Of a DNA stretch of 64,000 bases, positions 54,298 to 64,000 are shown piece after piece; position 1 is the stretch's first letter; every line of letters starts with the position of its first letter. Under the pieces are notes generated by a model. That model searched no databases. It had not been told where the DNA came from and worked only from the letters and a program-made list of their open reading frames with translations. Where the stretch lies: contig OZ007511.1 in assembly GCA_963931865.1 (NCBI GenBank), forward strand, positions 9,724,603-9,788,602, given 5' to 3'. Source of the DNA: Axinella damicornis. Lineage: Eukaryota > Porifera > Demospongiae > Axinellida > Axinellidae. Position numbers and translations under genes: made by a program.

Positions 54298-56680
54298 AGA
54301 GGACACGCTTACGGAGGTACGCGAACGTTGAGTTTCAAGAGATCGTGAACGGAGTAATGTGACGGACGCTACCCACGTGGAAACCATTAAAGATCACCTT
54401 CAAGTCTGCAAGTTGGCTTCGTCTGTTCTCTCGTTGTGAATTCGCTGTCGGCTGGAGGTGGCCACAGTTCAAAGCGGCGATGGATGCCTTCAAGAAAATC
54501 TACCTCTAGCTCCCTTTCCATGGCCCCAGACTTTTTGTGCTATAAACCTCTGAAATAGGGGCTGGCTAAGCGGGTTAATTATTGGTGATGTTTGAGCGAA
54601 GATATCCGGAGAACGGGAGCAGCTAAAAATACCGGACCTGCATCACAGGATTGCCTGTTCTCTGTGGATTCTTGTGATACCTACATGTGGGGGTGACATC
54701 CCCATCAGGTTTGGAGCTACAGGCCTCTGAATCCAACCATGTTTTGATGCATATGGTGCGTTTGTGCAGTCGTTGCTCACAAAGCGTACATGCTATGGAC
54801 ATGGAAGTTATGCCACTGGATAGAGCAAAGATCAATGTTGCCAATGTGGTCCCTGTATTGGGTGACAACCCTGTTGTGCTTGGAGCTATGGATGCCTCAA
54901 ATGAACAATTTTTCAAGATTTGATGTCTATACTGTGATTTTGTCCAACTCACGAACCCTATTCACCAGTAGCCTCATTCCCGTGCAAAAGCTGGGCGATA
55001 GCCTGGGAACGAGGCTAATTCACCAGTAAACCTGGGATTTGCAAATGCTGCTAGAAATCTTTCATTTATGTTGGGCAAGAACGCATGATGACATCGTTTT
55101 TTCATCATGCGCTCTTGTGTTGGGTGATAATCCTGAAGCTGCAGCCGTCTGAAGCTTCAGTTTTGAAGTGTACGAACCATTAACGTTCCACCTGGAGTAT
55201 GGACACCAGATTTAGCATGGTATACCAATTGTGGATAATAAACCATGACATGTTTGCACATTGTGCTAAAAATAATAGGTAAACATTGACCACACATTGA
55301 TCCATACTTCCTGACCAAAGGGTCACGACAACAGCCAGACAAAGGACTTGTTGTAGCTATGTCCAAGCACTTTAGTTATCCCTCTGGCATGCATGCAAGA
55401 CAGTGAGAAAGTGACGGAACTGGATCTGTATTTGTTCCAGCATGTGACTCATGAGATAATTAACTGTGGGGGTGGGACATCAAATTGGTATTATCACAAG
55501 GGTGAATTCCTAGATTCTTGCTTCAGAAATAGCTAGGCGATGAAACGCTGGGCGATGGCCTGGCAACGATGCATTACATTGTAAATGTGGATAACTGCAT
55601 GTGGATAAATTTGACATTCCAGTGGAAGGGCATCTGGTATGGCATCAACTGGCAGGCAGTCCCAGCTCTAATCCCTAAGTCGAGCCTACAGTCCACTACA
55701 TTTTAGTTCATCATCTCCAAACTACAGGTAATCCCCACAAATATGCAGAAAGTCTCTGCTGTTAAGCTCATCGTCTGATGATCAATCACAGCTTATGAAT
55801 GTGTGTGCATTTGAAGCACATGATCAGAGCAAGAGAACGTCATGAAACAAATCCATGAATATGGTCGGCAGTGGCTTCAGACACCTGGTGCTTCAAATTA
55901 TAGTGGAGTTATCACCCAACATAAAAGGACCACTTGAAAGGTCATGATCAATCCTTGCTCTAGCAGCTACTGCAAATCTCCTGTCCATAGGTGTTAGGTT
56001 TCGTGATGGGCGAAGTCACAGTATAGACATCAAATCTTGAAAAATCGTTCATTTGAGGCATCCATAGCTCCAAGCACAACAGGGTTGTCACCCAATACAG
56101 GGACCACATTGGCAACATTGATCTTTGCTCTATCCAGTGGCATAACTTCCATGTCCATAGCATGTACGCTTTGTGAGCAACGACTGCACAAACGCACCAT
56201 ATGCATCAAAATCCTCAAAACATGGTTGGATTCAGAGGCCTGTAGCTCCAAACCTGATGGGGATGTCACCCCCACATGTAGGTATCACAAGAATCCACAG
56301 AGAACAGGCAATCCTGTGATGCAGGTCCGGTATTTTTAGCTGCTCCCGTTCTCCGGATATCTTCGCTCAAACATCACCAATAATTAACCCGCTTAGCCAG
56401 CCCCTATTTCAGAGGTTTATAGCACAAAAAGTCTGGGGCCATGGGAGGGGAGAGGTAGATTTTCTTGAAGGCATCCATCGCCGCTTTGAACTGTGGCCAC
56501 CTCCAGCCGACAGCGAATTCACAACGAGAGAACAGACGAAGCCAACTTGCAGACTTGAAGGTGATCTTTAATGGTTTCCACGTGGGTAGCGTCCGTCACA
56601 TTACTCCGTTCACGATCTCTTGAAACTCAACGTGATACGGAGTTTCGCGTACCTCCGTAAGCGTGTCCTACCTCCTCTGG
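54298..56680. repeat. Long inverted duplication, arms about 650 bp, spacer about 1 kb
   Basis: The left arm 54298-54960 returns as its reverse complement at about 55995-56680. GGACACGCTTACGGAGGTAC pairs with GTACCTCCGTAAGCGTGTCC at the outer ends, and the same ~80-codon frame (GVTSPSGLELQASESNHVL) is open in both arms. Differences include a 6-bp insertion near 54747/56212 and small changes near the outer ends. The spacer is unique and no transposase is seen. Confidence 0.9.
54969..55017. mobile_element. Foldback miniature element, 49 bp
   Basis: TAGCCTCATTCCCGTGC at the left, GCCTGGGAACGAGGCTA at the right. Perfect 9-bp direct repeat ATTCACCAG (54960-54968 and 55018-55026). It inserted at the inner edge of the left arm of the inverted duplication; the right arm has no copy. 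Confidence 0.93.
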
Positions 56681-56789
56681 TGTCGGTGTGTGTGTCTGTG
56701 AGTGACGGAAGTGGGATGTTCGTGGGGCGGGACTAGACTATAGTGACGCGCGACCTTCGTACTTTAATTTATTTACTGAACCTCGAAGA

Positions 56790-57110
56790 ATGCGTTGGGC
56801 CCTGGTATGCAATCGGGGAGCAGCAGTCGAAGCGGACGCAATCGGGCGAGCAGCAGTTCGATCAAGCGGACGCAATCGGGGGAGCAGCCGCTAGTCGAAG
56901 CGGACGCGATCGGGCGGCGCAGCAGCTGAAGCGGGCGCAATCGGGGAGCAGCAGCTGGACGCAAGGCGGAGGCAAACAACGGGGAGCGCGAGCAGCAGTG
57001 GAAGCGGATGTCGCAATCGAGCCCGGGAGCAGCAGCTGAAGCGGACGCAAGCGGCGAGCAGCAGCTGAAGCGGACGCAATCGGGGAGAAGCAGCTCTTCA
57101 GAGAGCTGTC
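56790..57110. repeat. GC-rich imperfect minisatellite
   Basis: GAAGCGGACGCAATCGGG and GAGCAGCAG words repeat with irregular spacing of about 30-45 bp. Frames encoding Ala/Gln/Arg-rich peptides on both strands are artefacts. A GAGCGAAGCGAGC palindrome follows near 57145-57182. Confidence 0.75.
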
Positions 57111-57590
57111 CGGCGCCGGATTACGCACGGTAGGCGAACAAGGGGGAAGTAGCTGAGCGAGCGAAGCGAGCTCAGCTACTTGTAAATGAACACACAAAAT
57201 ATTAGGCCTAACTGTAGTGTAATGTTTTCTATGTCCCTACAGATTATCATCACGCACAACAACAAACTCAAATCAGCTCGAGTCAGTCTTTTCCTTTGAT
57301 GCACACTGCTATATAATACTGTAATGGTTATCATGAGTCATCGCCTGAAGTACATTCTGATAAGAGTTTTTAATTAGCATGCAACTAAAAATTTCAGGGT
57401 GCAAGGGGTCTTGTACAGTTCAGTAATTATATACTAAGACTAGCACCACCTCCACTTAAACCTAGTCCATATATTATGCAGAAGTATAGGCTGCGCCGAA
57501 AGCCCTTTCAGTTCTGAAAGTGAGTATAATGTATTGCCTCATTAATCGGATACAACTATATGCATGCAAATTAATGATGTTGTGACCATC

Positions 57591-57663
57591 TAGCCTCGTT
57601 CCCAGGTTCCCCCCTGTGCGTGCAGTGAAGAAAAATACGGGGAGGAGCCTGGGAACGAGGCTA
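57591..57663. mobile_element. Foldback miniature element, 73 bp
   Basis: TAGCCTCGTTCCCAGGTTCC at the left and AGCCTGGGAACGAGGCTA at the right. Perfect 9-bp direct repeat GTGACCATC (57582-57590 and 57664-57672). Confidence 0.94.
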
Positions 57664-57672
57664 GTGACCATC

Positions 57673-58245
57673 CACTTGAACCACCTTTCATCATGCACCC
57701 AAAGTTATCACCAATGCACCATATATGGTTGACCAAAACATTTATGTAGTGGAAGTCATGTGATATATGCATGATTGAAGTTTGTGGTGTCAGTTGCTGG
57801 ATGATATGATCAGAGATCTCTTCCAATCTGCTATACTGCAAATGGTCATGACAGGAGTAGATGACTACCCCTCAGCAGAACCGCCAGCCTGGGAGAGAGG
57901 CAGATCAGAGCGGTCAATGTGGTTCACACCAACTCAGCATTTAATTGGTGCCTAATATGTCTTGGGATAGGAGTGTGATACGAAGCTGGGATTTGCACCA
58001 TTGTGAATGGAGCATTCCAATGATGTCCATTTTGCTGTCGGTTGAATTTTGACCCAAAATCACAAAAATCCATGGATTATACTTACAGTAGCTATAGCCT
58101 TTGGCCGACTGTGATTTTTGACAAAAATGTGACCGAGATAAAAACTCACTTTAAGGTAGGAAGCACGGCATCGGCGAAATTGCGCAATTTTGCTCATGAA
58201 TAATTAATGAGATGACGTCACTTGCTTACGGTTATTTAGAGTTAT
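57673..58245. other. Non-coding stretch
   Basis: No supported exon. A segment near 58120-58150 (AAAATGTGACCGAGATAAAA) recurs at about 59195, tying it to the duplicated region there. Confidence 0.4.
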
Positions 58246-58384
58246 TCATCTGTTTACGTTTTCCCATGGCGGCAACCGGAATAAACAAGGGGGGCTTCTC
58301 TCTTTGATGCGGCTAGCGGCCCTTTCGAGTTTCAAATCGGTACTCTGATGTGGCCGTGCGGTACTTTGAAGATTTGTTTGAACA

Positions 58385-58415
<31 letters not shown>

Positions 58416-58569
58416 GTAAGAAGCTATTCTGGCTTATTGAATGTAACGATGGGCTATCTGAGGGTGAATAGCTAGGTGGAGTGAGCAGGAATGTTTGTGG
58501 GTCTGCTGAAGTGGCCGAAGAACAGCCTGGAAAGTGAACAGCCTCCGACAGCTCCCTGGCCAAGGTACT

Positions 58570-59121
58570 CTAGAGAGTTGACCTTTCGGCATTACAGGCC
58601 CCGCCCATTTTCGTGTTAGGGCGAATTTGGCTGGTTTGGTAGCTGGACTGGGCTGGTGAGAGGGAGTAGATGTGTGGCCAAAACTCGGTAACCGAGAGGT
58701 GAACGTGGAAAAGCATCCCTATTTTTGCAGGGGGTAGGTTGACCTTTTGGAAACTGGCCTTGGCTTGAGTCGGTTTTAGTTGGTGTGCGTGGAATTTTTT
58801 TTGAAAGCCTAGGGTAGCCAAACCTCTGTTTTTGAGGGTGGCAGTGAGTTTTGGGCTGTAGCCTGCAAGTGAGGAGAGCAGGTGGTAAATCCATCCGTAG
58901 TTTTGGGGCCTGTTTTGTGTGTGTATTGATGATGGGGTCAGAGTGTGGGTGGGGCCTTGGAGAGGGTCCAAATTTTCAGTTTCGTAGAGGGCCTTAAAAT
59001 TGAGTTTTAGGGCATTTTCAAGCAGAGGGAGCAGTTTGATGCAAAGTATTGCTGAAACTTGTGTACGCTTTGATGCTGCCCATTTATCCATCAACTTGGT
59101 TTCGGAGATCGCGGTACCCAT
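58570..59121 (-). CDS. Uncharacterised open frame, 183 codons
   Basis: A Met-initiated frame on the minus strand with normal-looking composition (KLLPLLENALKLNFKALYE near residues 30-48). It has no recognisable domain, signal or splice context. Downstream on the same strand is a further frame containing poly-Lys from an A/T homopolymer (58386-58413). Similar-length frames without meaning exist elsewhere in the window, so this could be chance or a decayed transposon fragment. Confidence 0.25.
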   Translation of the reverse strand: MGTAISETKLMDKWAASKRTQVSAILCIKLLPLLENALKLNFKALYETENLDPLQGPTHTLTPSSIHTQNRPQNYGWIYHLLSSLAGYSPKLTATLKNRGLATLGFQKKFHAHQLKPTQAKASFQKVNLPPAKIGMLFHVHLSVTEFWPHIYSLSPAQSSYQTSQIRPNTKMGGACNAERSTL

Positions 59122-59129
59122 GTTTACTA

Positions 59130-59280
59130 CCTTAATGTTAAGGACATCACTGGAAAGCTCTTTTTATGCTGACCACAATGGCACAATCCTCAAAAATGTG
59201 ACCGAGATAAAAAGTCACTTTAAGGACATCATTGGAAAGCTCTTTTATGCTGACCACAATGGCACAATCCTCAGCTTCAA
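59130..59280. repeat. Tandem duplication of about 75-85 bp
   Basis: GGACATCACTGGAAAGCTCT and the following ~60 bases (GCTGACCACAATGGCACAAT) appear twice in a row. A CTATTGCAACGCTCTA repeat follows near 59308-59350. Confidence 0.85.
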
Positions 59281-59551
59281 ATCTCATTCACATACCGAGT
59301 GCAACGCTCTATTGCAACGCTCTAGTGCAACGCTCTATTGCAACGCTCTATCAAGTCTATTCCCAGTAACCAATAATTATTGTGGTTCATTGGCCCATTG
59401 TTGGCAGTGCACTTCAGCTTTGCAAGCAGGGTGGACATAGGTTTGCACTTTTAGTGCTTTTAGAGTCCTCACAAGAGGGCTTTAACCCACTTGGAACTGG
59501 TGGCATTGCTAATTGGTCGAGGGCAAGCCTAAGGCCATTACGATAAATCAT

Positions 59552-59646
59552 GAAGCTGACAGTCTCAGCTCACGTTGCAGATATGCAACGCTAGGTCTTA
59601 ATTAAAACCTAGCGTTGCATATCTGCAACGTGAGACTGTCAGCTTC
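59552..59646. repeat. Palindrome, arms about 42 bp
   Basis: TTGCAGATATGCAACGCTAG pairs with CTAGCGTTGCATATCTGCAA around TCTTAATTAAAA. The outer arms continue with GACAGTCTC/GAGACTGTC and TGAAGCTGA/TCAGCTTCA. Confidence 0.88.
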
Positions 59647-60060
59647 AAGTCCAGCAATGTCCTTGGGAGATAGGTTCTGCGGCAGCAGAAAGGGCGGGAC
59701 AGGGGGAGGTGGGTGGGTGCACCTGAAAGGTGCAAACAGCATGGCCGTGTCTGGGCTCCACTGGGAAGGCCATTTCTGCCGTTCTTGGCATAAATGGACT
59801 TAGAAAGTAGCTGTCTTGCCTTGTAGGCCCTCCATTTCCAGTGTTCATGGTCCGTGTTTAGGTACGGCAGGTCGGCATTTCTTGGGAGGCCTGATTGCAA
59901 GTTCGTTAATTGGTGGGTGTGGTTAAGTCACATATCTGCCTAGTATAGCTGAAATTACCTGTGTGAGCAGTTTCGAGCCCAGCAATGCCAGGGAACAGAA
60001 ATTAGGGTATGTTTAGGTGTTCTATAGACTGAAAATGACCTAAAGAAAGAAATTTGGGCC

Positions 60061-63000
60061 CTAAAGAGTTTTCACACTGCCCAAGTGTTCCAAGGGGTAA
60101 AAGTGTGACTGGGGAGGGAGGGGTCTATCTTACTTAGACAATACCCGATAGCTATGAATTCAACGGTGAACATTGTACATGTATAAGGGCCTCAACCTAC
60201 CACCATGTGTAAGCCTGTCCACATTGCCTAATGAATTATTCATGATTGGTCTTACCAGTTTCCAGTCCAGTATGTCCACCCACTCATCAGCTTCTGACTC
60301 ACTGCTGGCAAACACGAAGAACGTACGGTAGGACGTTATCAGTCTGGGGAGGGAGGGAGGGAGGGAGAGAGAGAGGGAGGGAGGGAGGGAGGGAGGGAGG
60401 GAGGGAGGGAGGGAGGGAGGGAGGGAGGAAGGAGGGAGGGAGGGAGCATGTGACAGGGGAGGGAGGCAGGGAGGGAGGGATGGAGGGAGGGAGGGAGGGA
60501 GGGAGGGAGGGAGGGAGGGAGGGAGGGAGGGAGGGAGCATGTGACAGGGGAGGGAGGGAGGGAGGGAGGGATGGAGGGAGGGAGGGAGGGAGGGAGGGAG
60601 GGAGGGAGGGAGGGAGGGAGGGAGGGAGGGAGGGAGGGAGGGAGGAGAGGAGGGAGGGGGGAGGGAGGGAGGGAGAGAGGGAAGGAGAGAGGAAGGCAGA
60701 GAGGGGAGGGGAAGAGAAAAGGAAGGATGGCTTTATACTTAATTCCTGGAAGCATACCCTCCCCACTTCAGATTTCAAGCTTTAATATTTGTGATTCCCC
60801 TATAAGTGGACATGCTTCCATTCCCCGAAACATAACCCTGGGATACAATGACGTCTTAATCTTATTGTGCCATTGTGCCCCTGTCTCTCCCTAAATGATA
60901 CATGTACATCCCACCCCAATCACCTGAAGCAGAACGGCTTTCCAGCTGTCTCGTCCCTCTCCACTGAAGTAGCGTCTTCCAGTTTTATTATTCTCAGAGG
61001 CTCAACCTCACCTCTGGCATTGTAGTACTTCAGTTCATTACGATACAGAACAAACCATCTCCGCTTCCAGTTCTAGGGAGGAGGAGGAGGAGGGGGAGGA
61101 GGAGGAAGGGAAGAGGGGATGGGGATGGGGAGGGTAAGAAGATTTCAAAGTTGTCTTCATAGACAGGGCAGCAAATAAATGTGGAGAAGTGCTACCAAGT
61201 AAAAATACATGAGGTTAGGCTCTGTTATGAGAGCAACTACCTTTCTATGGAAGCCCAGCTTGGTTAGGTAGCCTTCCTTGGAGTTGATCTGAAAGTGAAA
61301 ATGAAAGCAGGAAATGCCAACTCATGTTCACAGTGTAATCAGAATAGTAGAATGAATTGTGGATAGTGTAATCAGCACCTCAACCCTGGAGAGTAAGCCT
61401 CGTCCCCAGGCCCTACCCAGCTTTTCGTCCCTTGCAGTATGCCAAAGCGGGGGAGGGTCTGGTATCTTTCCTCACGTGAGTCACACCAGAATGATAGAAA
61501 TGTTTGATTGGATGTGGGCTCAGAACAGCAAGAACAACTAAGGTACCAGGTAACACACCACACGTATCTAGCTAGCGGGTGGCGACTGTCATACACATCA
61601 AGCATTGAACATGTACATGTAGTTGGTTGAACAGTACGTGAAACTTCACTTTTCACTCCGAAAAGGTTTGCCATTTGTCGATTACATCATGCTCACGTGA
61701 GGAAAGATACCAGGCCCTATCCTGCTTTTCCACATTGCAAGCGACAAAAGCTGCTGGGAACGGTTACTGCACAGCCCAGTTCCGCATCTACTAATAGGTC
61801 ACATATCATGCACGTTTATAAGTGATAGGACGTACTGACAGATCAGGTGCAGAGTTCCCGTCCTCCACATACTTGGAGTGCTGTCCTGATGTACGATAGT
61901 CTGGTCATAGATTGCCGGATCTGAGATACTACGGGGATACTGGTGGACCAGCATACCTGTGGGAGGGAGGGAGGGAGGGAGGGAGGGAGGGAGGGAGGGA
62001 GGGAGGGAGGGAGGGAGGGAGGGAGGGAGGGAGGGGGGAGGGAGGGAGGGAGGGAGGGAGGGAGGGAGGGAGGGAGGGGGGAGGGAGGGAGGGGGGGGGG
62101 GGGGGGGGGGGAGGGAGGGAGGGAGGGAGGGAGGGAGGGAGGGAGGCAGCTACATGTATGCTTCTTGCATGTTGATGTAGTGCCATGTTTGCAATGAGTT
62201 CCCATACCCGAGTCTCCACTGATGATCGGCTGGTTGTCAAAGTGTTCCATGAGAGTATCAGCATCTGGAAACTTCCCAAGACCAAAACAGAAGTGGTGTC
62301 CATCCCAGATGACACGATAGTGCTTCACAGAGTTCTTACATCTGTAGGTAGAAGGGAAGGAGAGGTGGGAGGGAGAGGTGGGGGAAGGTGGGAGGGAGAG
62401 GTGGGGGAAGGTGGAGGGAGAAGGGGTAGGAAGGGGAGAGGAGGGCAGGAGGGGGGACAAGAGGAGGAGGCAGCAGAGAAGGGAGAGGAGGATAAGATGG
62501 GAGTCAAACTAAGAGACCGTTGGGGTATACAGATGGGGTACCTCACAGTGCAGTGAGTCAGCTGATCACATGAACTACACACCTCACAGTGTCAGGAGGT
62601 CATGATCAGCTGATCACACGACCTAGCTACCTCACAGACAGTGTCAGGAGGTCAGCTGATCACATGACCTACCTCACTGAGAATGTCAGGGGGTCAGCTG
62701 ATCACATGACCTACCTCACTGAGAATGTCAGGGGGTCAGCTGATCACATGGCACACCTCACAGAGAATGTCAGGGGGTTGCGTTGGTTAAGCTGACTGTC
62801 ACATGACTGATCACATGACTTACCTCACAGAGAGTGTCAGTGAGTCGGTGTTGGTCAAGCTATCTCGCAGGAGGTAGGTTCCATCAGAGATCTCTCTGGA
62901 CATGAGCATGCTCTCTGCAATGTGTCGCGATATGCCAGGATGGTACCACCTGTATGTGTGTGTGTGTGTGTGTGCATGTGTGTGTGTGTGTGGGTGTGTG

Positions 63001-63413
63001 GGTGTGCGTGTGTGTGTAGGTGATAGGTAGAACATTGTGTGTTTGTGAGATGCACGTTAGGGTACATGTATGACGAATGTGTGTGTGTGTGTGTGTAGGT
63101 GTGTGTTGGTGTGTGTGTGTGTGTGTGTGTGTAGGTGTGTGTTGGTGTGTGTGTGTGTGTGTGTGTGTAGGTGTGTGTGTGTAGGTGTGTGTTGGCAGGA
63201 GTGGAATGTCTCTTTGCCATGTGTCTCATTGTTTTATGCAAGCTGAGTGCGTCAAGAATACTGAGTTTTACAGAGGTATGCAAGCTGAGTGCATCAAGAA
63301 TACTGAGTTTTACAGAGGTATGCAAGCTGAGTGCATCAAGAATACTGAGTTTTACACCACTGAGGTAAACCTTTGATGGTGCCAGTGTGAAGTGTCAGCT
63401 CGTCAAGATCCAT
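60061..63413 (-). CDS. DAPP1: DAPP1/BAM32-like SH2-PH adaptor
   Basis: DAPP1 is a cytosolic adaptor recruited to PI(3,4,5)P3/PI(3,4)P2 at the plasma membrane and phosphorylated on a tyrosine between its SH2 and PH domains. Firm exons (minus): 62949-62824, 62341-62208, 61956-61840, 61288-61241, 61072-60924 and 60343-60256. Seen in order: SH2 (WYHPGISRHIAE; GTYLLRDS with the phosphotyrosine-binding Arg; KNSVKHYRV; HFDNQPII), a linker with PAIYDQT placed like the DAPP1 phosphotyrosine, and a PH domain (KEGYLTKLG, NWKRRWFVL, ADEWVDIL) whose K...KRR cluster fits 3-phosphoinositide binding. All junctions except 61840/61288 join in phase; a small exon may be missing there. A short terminal exon (60108-60061) and a start exon near 63413 are tentative. 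Confidence 0.88.
60344..60722. repeat. (GGGA)n microsatellite, polypyrimidine on the gene strand
   Basis: About 370 bases of GGGA units, interrupted by GCATGTGACAGGGGAGGGAG twice. On the minus strand it is (TCCC)n and ends CCCCAG at the acceptor of the last PH exon. Long frames here are artefacts. Confidence 0.96.
61394..61768. mobile_element. Foldback-family element, about 375 bp, diverged
   Basis: TAAGCCTCGTCCCCAGGCCC at the left; GATACCAGGCCCTATCCTGC and CTGGGAACGGTTA at the right. The inner CTTTCCTCACGTGAG/CTCACGTGAGGAAAG pair forms long arms. No 9-bp flank match. Inserted in a DAPP1-like gene intron, at the one junction whose phase I cannot close. Confidence 0.7.
61959..62147. repeat. 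(GGGA)n microsatellite with G run
   Basis: GGGA units with an internal run of about 22 G. On the gene strand it is (TCCC)n ending TCCCACAG at the acceptor of the linker exon starting at 61956. Confidence 0.96.
62343..62480. repeat. GGGAGAGGTGGG-type purine repeat
   Basis: Irregular purine repeats which, on the gene strand, form a pyrimidine-rich tract just upstream of the acceptor at 62341. Confidence 0.85.
62560..62800. repeat. About 60-bp imperfect tandem repeat
   Basis: GGTCAGCTGATCACATGACC recurs about every 55-60 bp at four or five positions with CACTGAGAATGTCAGG between. Each unit holds the palindrome TCAGCTGATCACATGA-like core. It lies in the DAPP1-like gene intron. Confidence 0.8.
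62950..63202. repeat. (GT)n microsatellite
   Basis: GT repeats with TAGGTGTGTGTTGG interruptions; on the gene strand (CA)n running up to ACATACAG, the acceptor of the SH2 exon at 62949. Confidence 0.95.
63236..63360. repeat. 42-bp tandem repeat, 3 copies
   Basis: TGCAAGCTGAGTGCRTCAAG plus AATACTGAGTTTTACAGAGG. The unit is a multiple of 3, so a frame stays open, but nothing supports translation. Confidence 0.92.
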
Positions 63414-63484
63414 GATCCATGCAACAGTGTACGTAGCTATAAAGTCCCCAGTGCTGGTGAGGGATAGGACTTCAAGGGGTGGTG

Positions 63485-63530
63485 TAGCCTCGGTCCCAGG
63501 CTCTCTCCTCAGAGCCTGGGAACGAGGCTA
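63485..63530. mobile_element. Foldback miniature element, 46 bp
   Basis: TAGCCTCGGTCCCAGGCTCT pairs with AGAGCCTGGGAACGAGGCTA. Perfect 9-bp direct repeat GGGGTGGTG (63476-63484 and 63531-63539). Confidence 0.93.
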
Positions 63531-63879
63531 GGGGTGGTGGTGGTGATGGTGGGAGGGAAGTAAATGACCCCACACCTTCTAGCTATGTTATGACCACACT
63601 GACTACTGGGCATCCACCACATTAATGTCTAAACCTGAAGTAGTGGGTCGAATACCTCCAAAAGCTTACTATGCTATGCATGACTTCAAAATAAATTATC
63701 TAAGTCACTACACTCGACTCTGTCTAGTCTATTTGCAGTAGTTCTACACGTAATGGCGGAATACTGACCTCACCCTCATTCCAAAGCTTCAGAAGGAGCA
63801 TGCCAATTTCACAGAATAGCCTGTCGCCTCTTCACTACAGCAAGGTCCGCTACCACAGTACCATGCCGCGCCAGTGTCT

Positions 63880-63975
63880 CGCAACCCGTTTATTGACTGC
63901 AGCCGTGACCTTTGAACCGCGGAGGCGCGCGCAACCGGAAGCGGGTTTAAAAGCTGAATTTGTAGCAAGTTTTGG
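63880..63975 (-). promoter_or_regulatory. Possible promoter of the DAPP1-like gene
   Basis: A GC-rich segment with ACCGGAAGCG (ETS-type site), GCGCGC and TTTGGCGGGA (E2F-like) lies upstream of the gene on its strand. A possible non-coding or short first exon ends at the donor GG|GTGAGG near 63770. Motif-based inference only. Confidence 0.3.
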
Positions 63976-64000
63976 CGGGAAGTCGGGATGGCACACTCGC

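Noticed and set aside
54623..56339. Mirror-image frames of 80-110 codons in both arms of the inverted duplication as separate genes
   Set aside because: They are the same sequence duplicated in inverted orientation, open on both strands, with no splice signals or recognisable domain.
60160..62460. Long Pro/Ser/Leu-rich and Gly/Arg/Glu-rich frames
   Set aside because: Translations of (GGGA)n and related repeats in introns of the DAPP1-like gene.

Overview
The window looks like nuclear DNA of an early-branching animal. A sponge (Porifera) is my best guess but cannot be proved from this sequence. The grounds are spliced genes with GT-AG introns, animal-specific signalling architectures (an SH2-PH adaptor of the DAPP1/BAM32 type and an LDLR-B/EGF type I receptor), and intergenic DNA packed with short foldback elements, minisatellites, microsatellites and long homopolymers. 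Gene models below were built by hand from splice sites, reading phase and recalled family resemblance. No database search was run.

Layout. 0-2.5 kb: minisatellites and two tiny foldback elements. 2.49-6.75 kb: a decayed Ty3/gypsy-type LTR retrotransposon (+). 6.8-10.8 kb: a terminal-inverted-repeat element and two large inverted duplications, the second enclosing a CCAAT/TATA promoter-like segment. 10.7-13.7 kb: candidate exons of an unrecognised coiled-coil-like gene (+). 14-18.9 kb: foldback elements, a 29-bp minisatellite and homopolymers. 18.9-26.6 kb: the 3' half of a full-size ABCB (P-glycoprotein-like) transporter gene (-). 29.5-39.0 kb: a 12-exon gene (-) that closes to a 616-residue membrane receptor with signal peptide, YWTD propeller, EGF modules, transmembrane helix and endocytic-type tail. 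39-44.9 kb: repeats, including a 609-bp foldback element inserted in a 15-bp minisatellite. 45.0-53.6 kb: a gene (+) for an acidic protein with one CCHC zinc knuckle and a Cys/His-rich C-terminus; an intron holds a 1.8-kb, 55-bp minisatellite. 54-59.9 kb: a long inverted duplication and other repeats. 60-63.4 kb: a DAPP1-like gene (-), with its promoter probably near the right edge.

The most striking system is a family of foldback elements with termini TAG(C/T)CTCG. They run from 33 to 632 bp, and most are flanked by direct repeats of exactly 9 bp: eight loci have perfect repeats, four match 8/9 and two match 7/9. Unrelated small hairpins here can also carry a 9-bp duplication, which suggests one transposase mobilises very short palindromes. 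The enzyme is not encoded in this window. Other notable points: the ABC transporter has two coordinated substitutions that should disable one composite ATP site; the receptor gene has a well-supported GC-AG intron; and pyrimidine tandem repeats sit directly against 3' splice sites in two genes on opposite strands.
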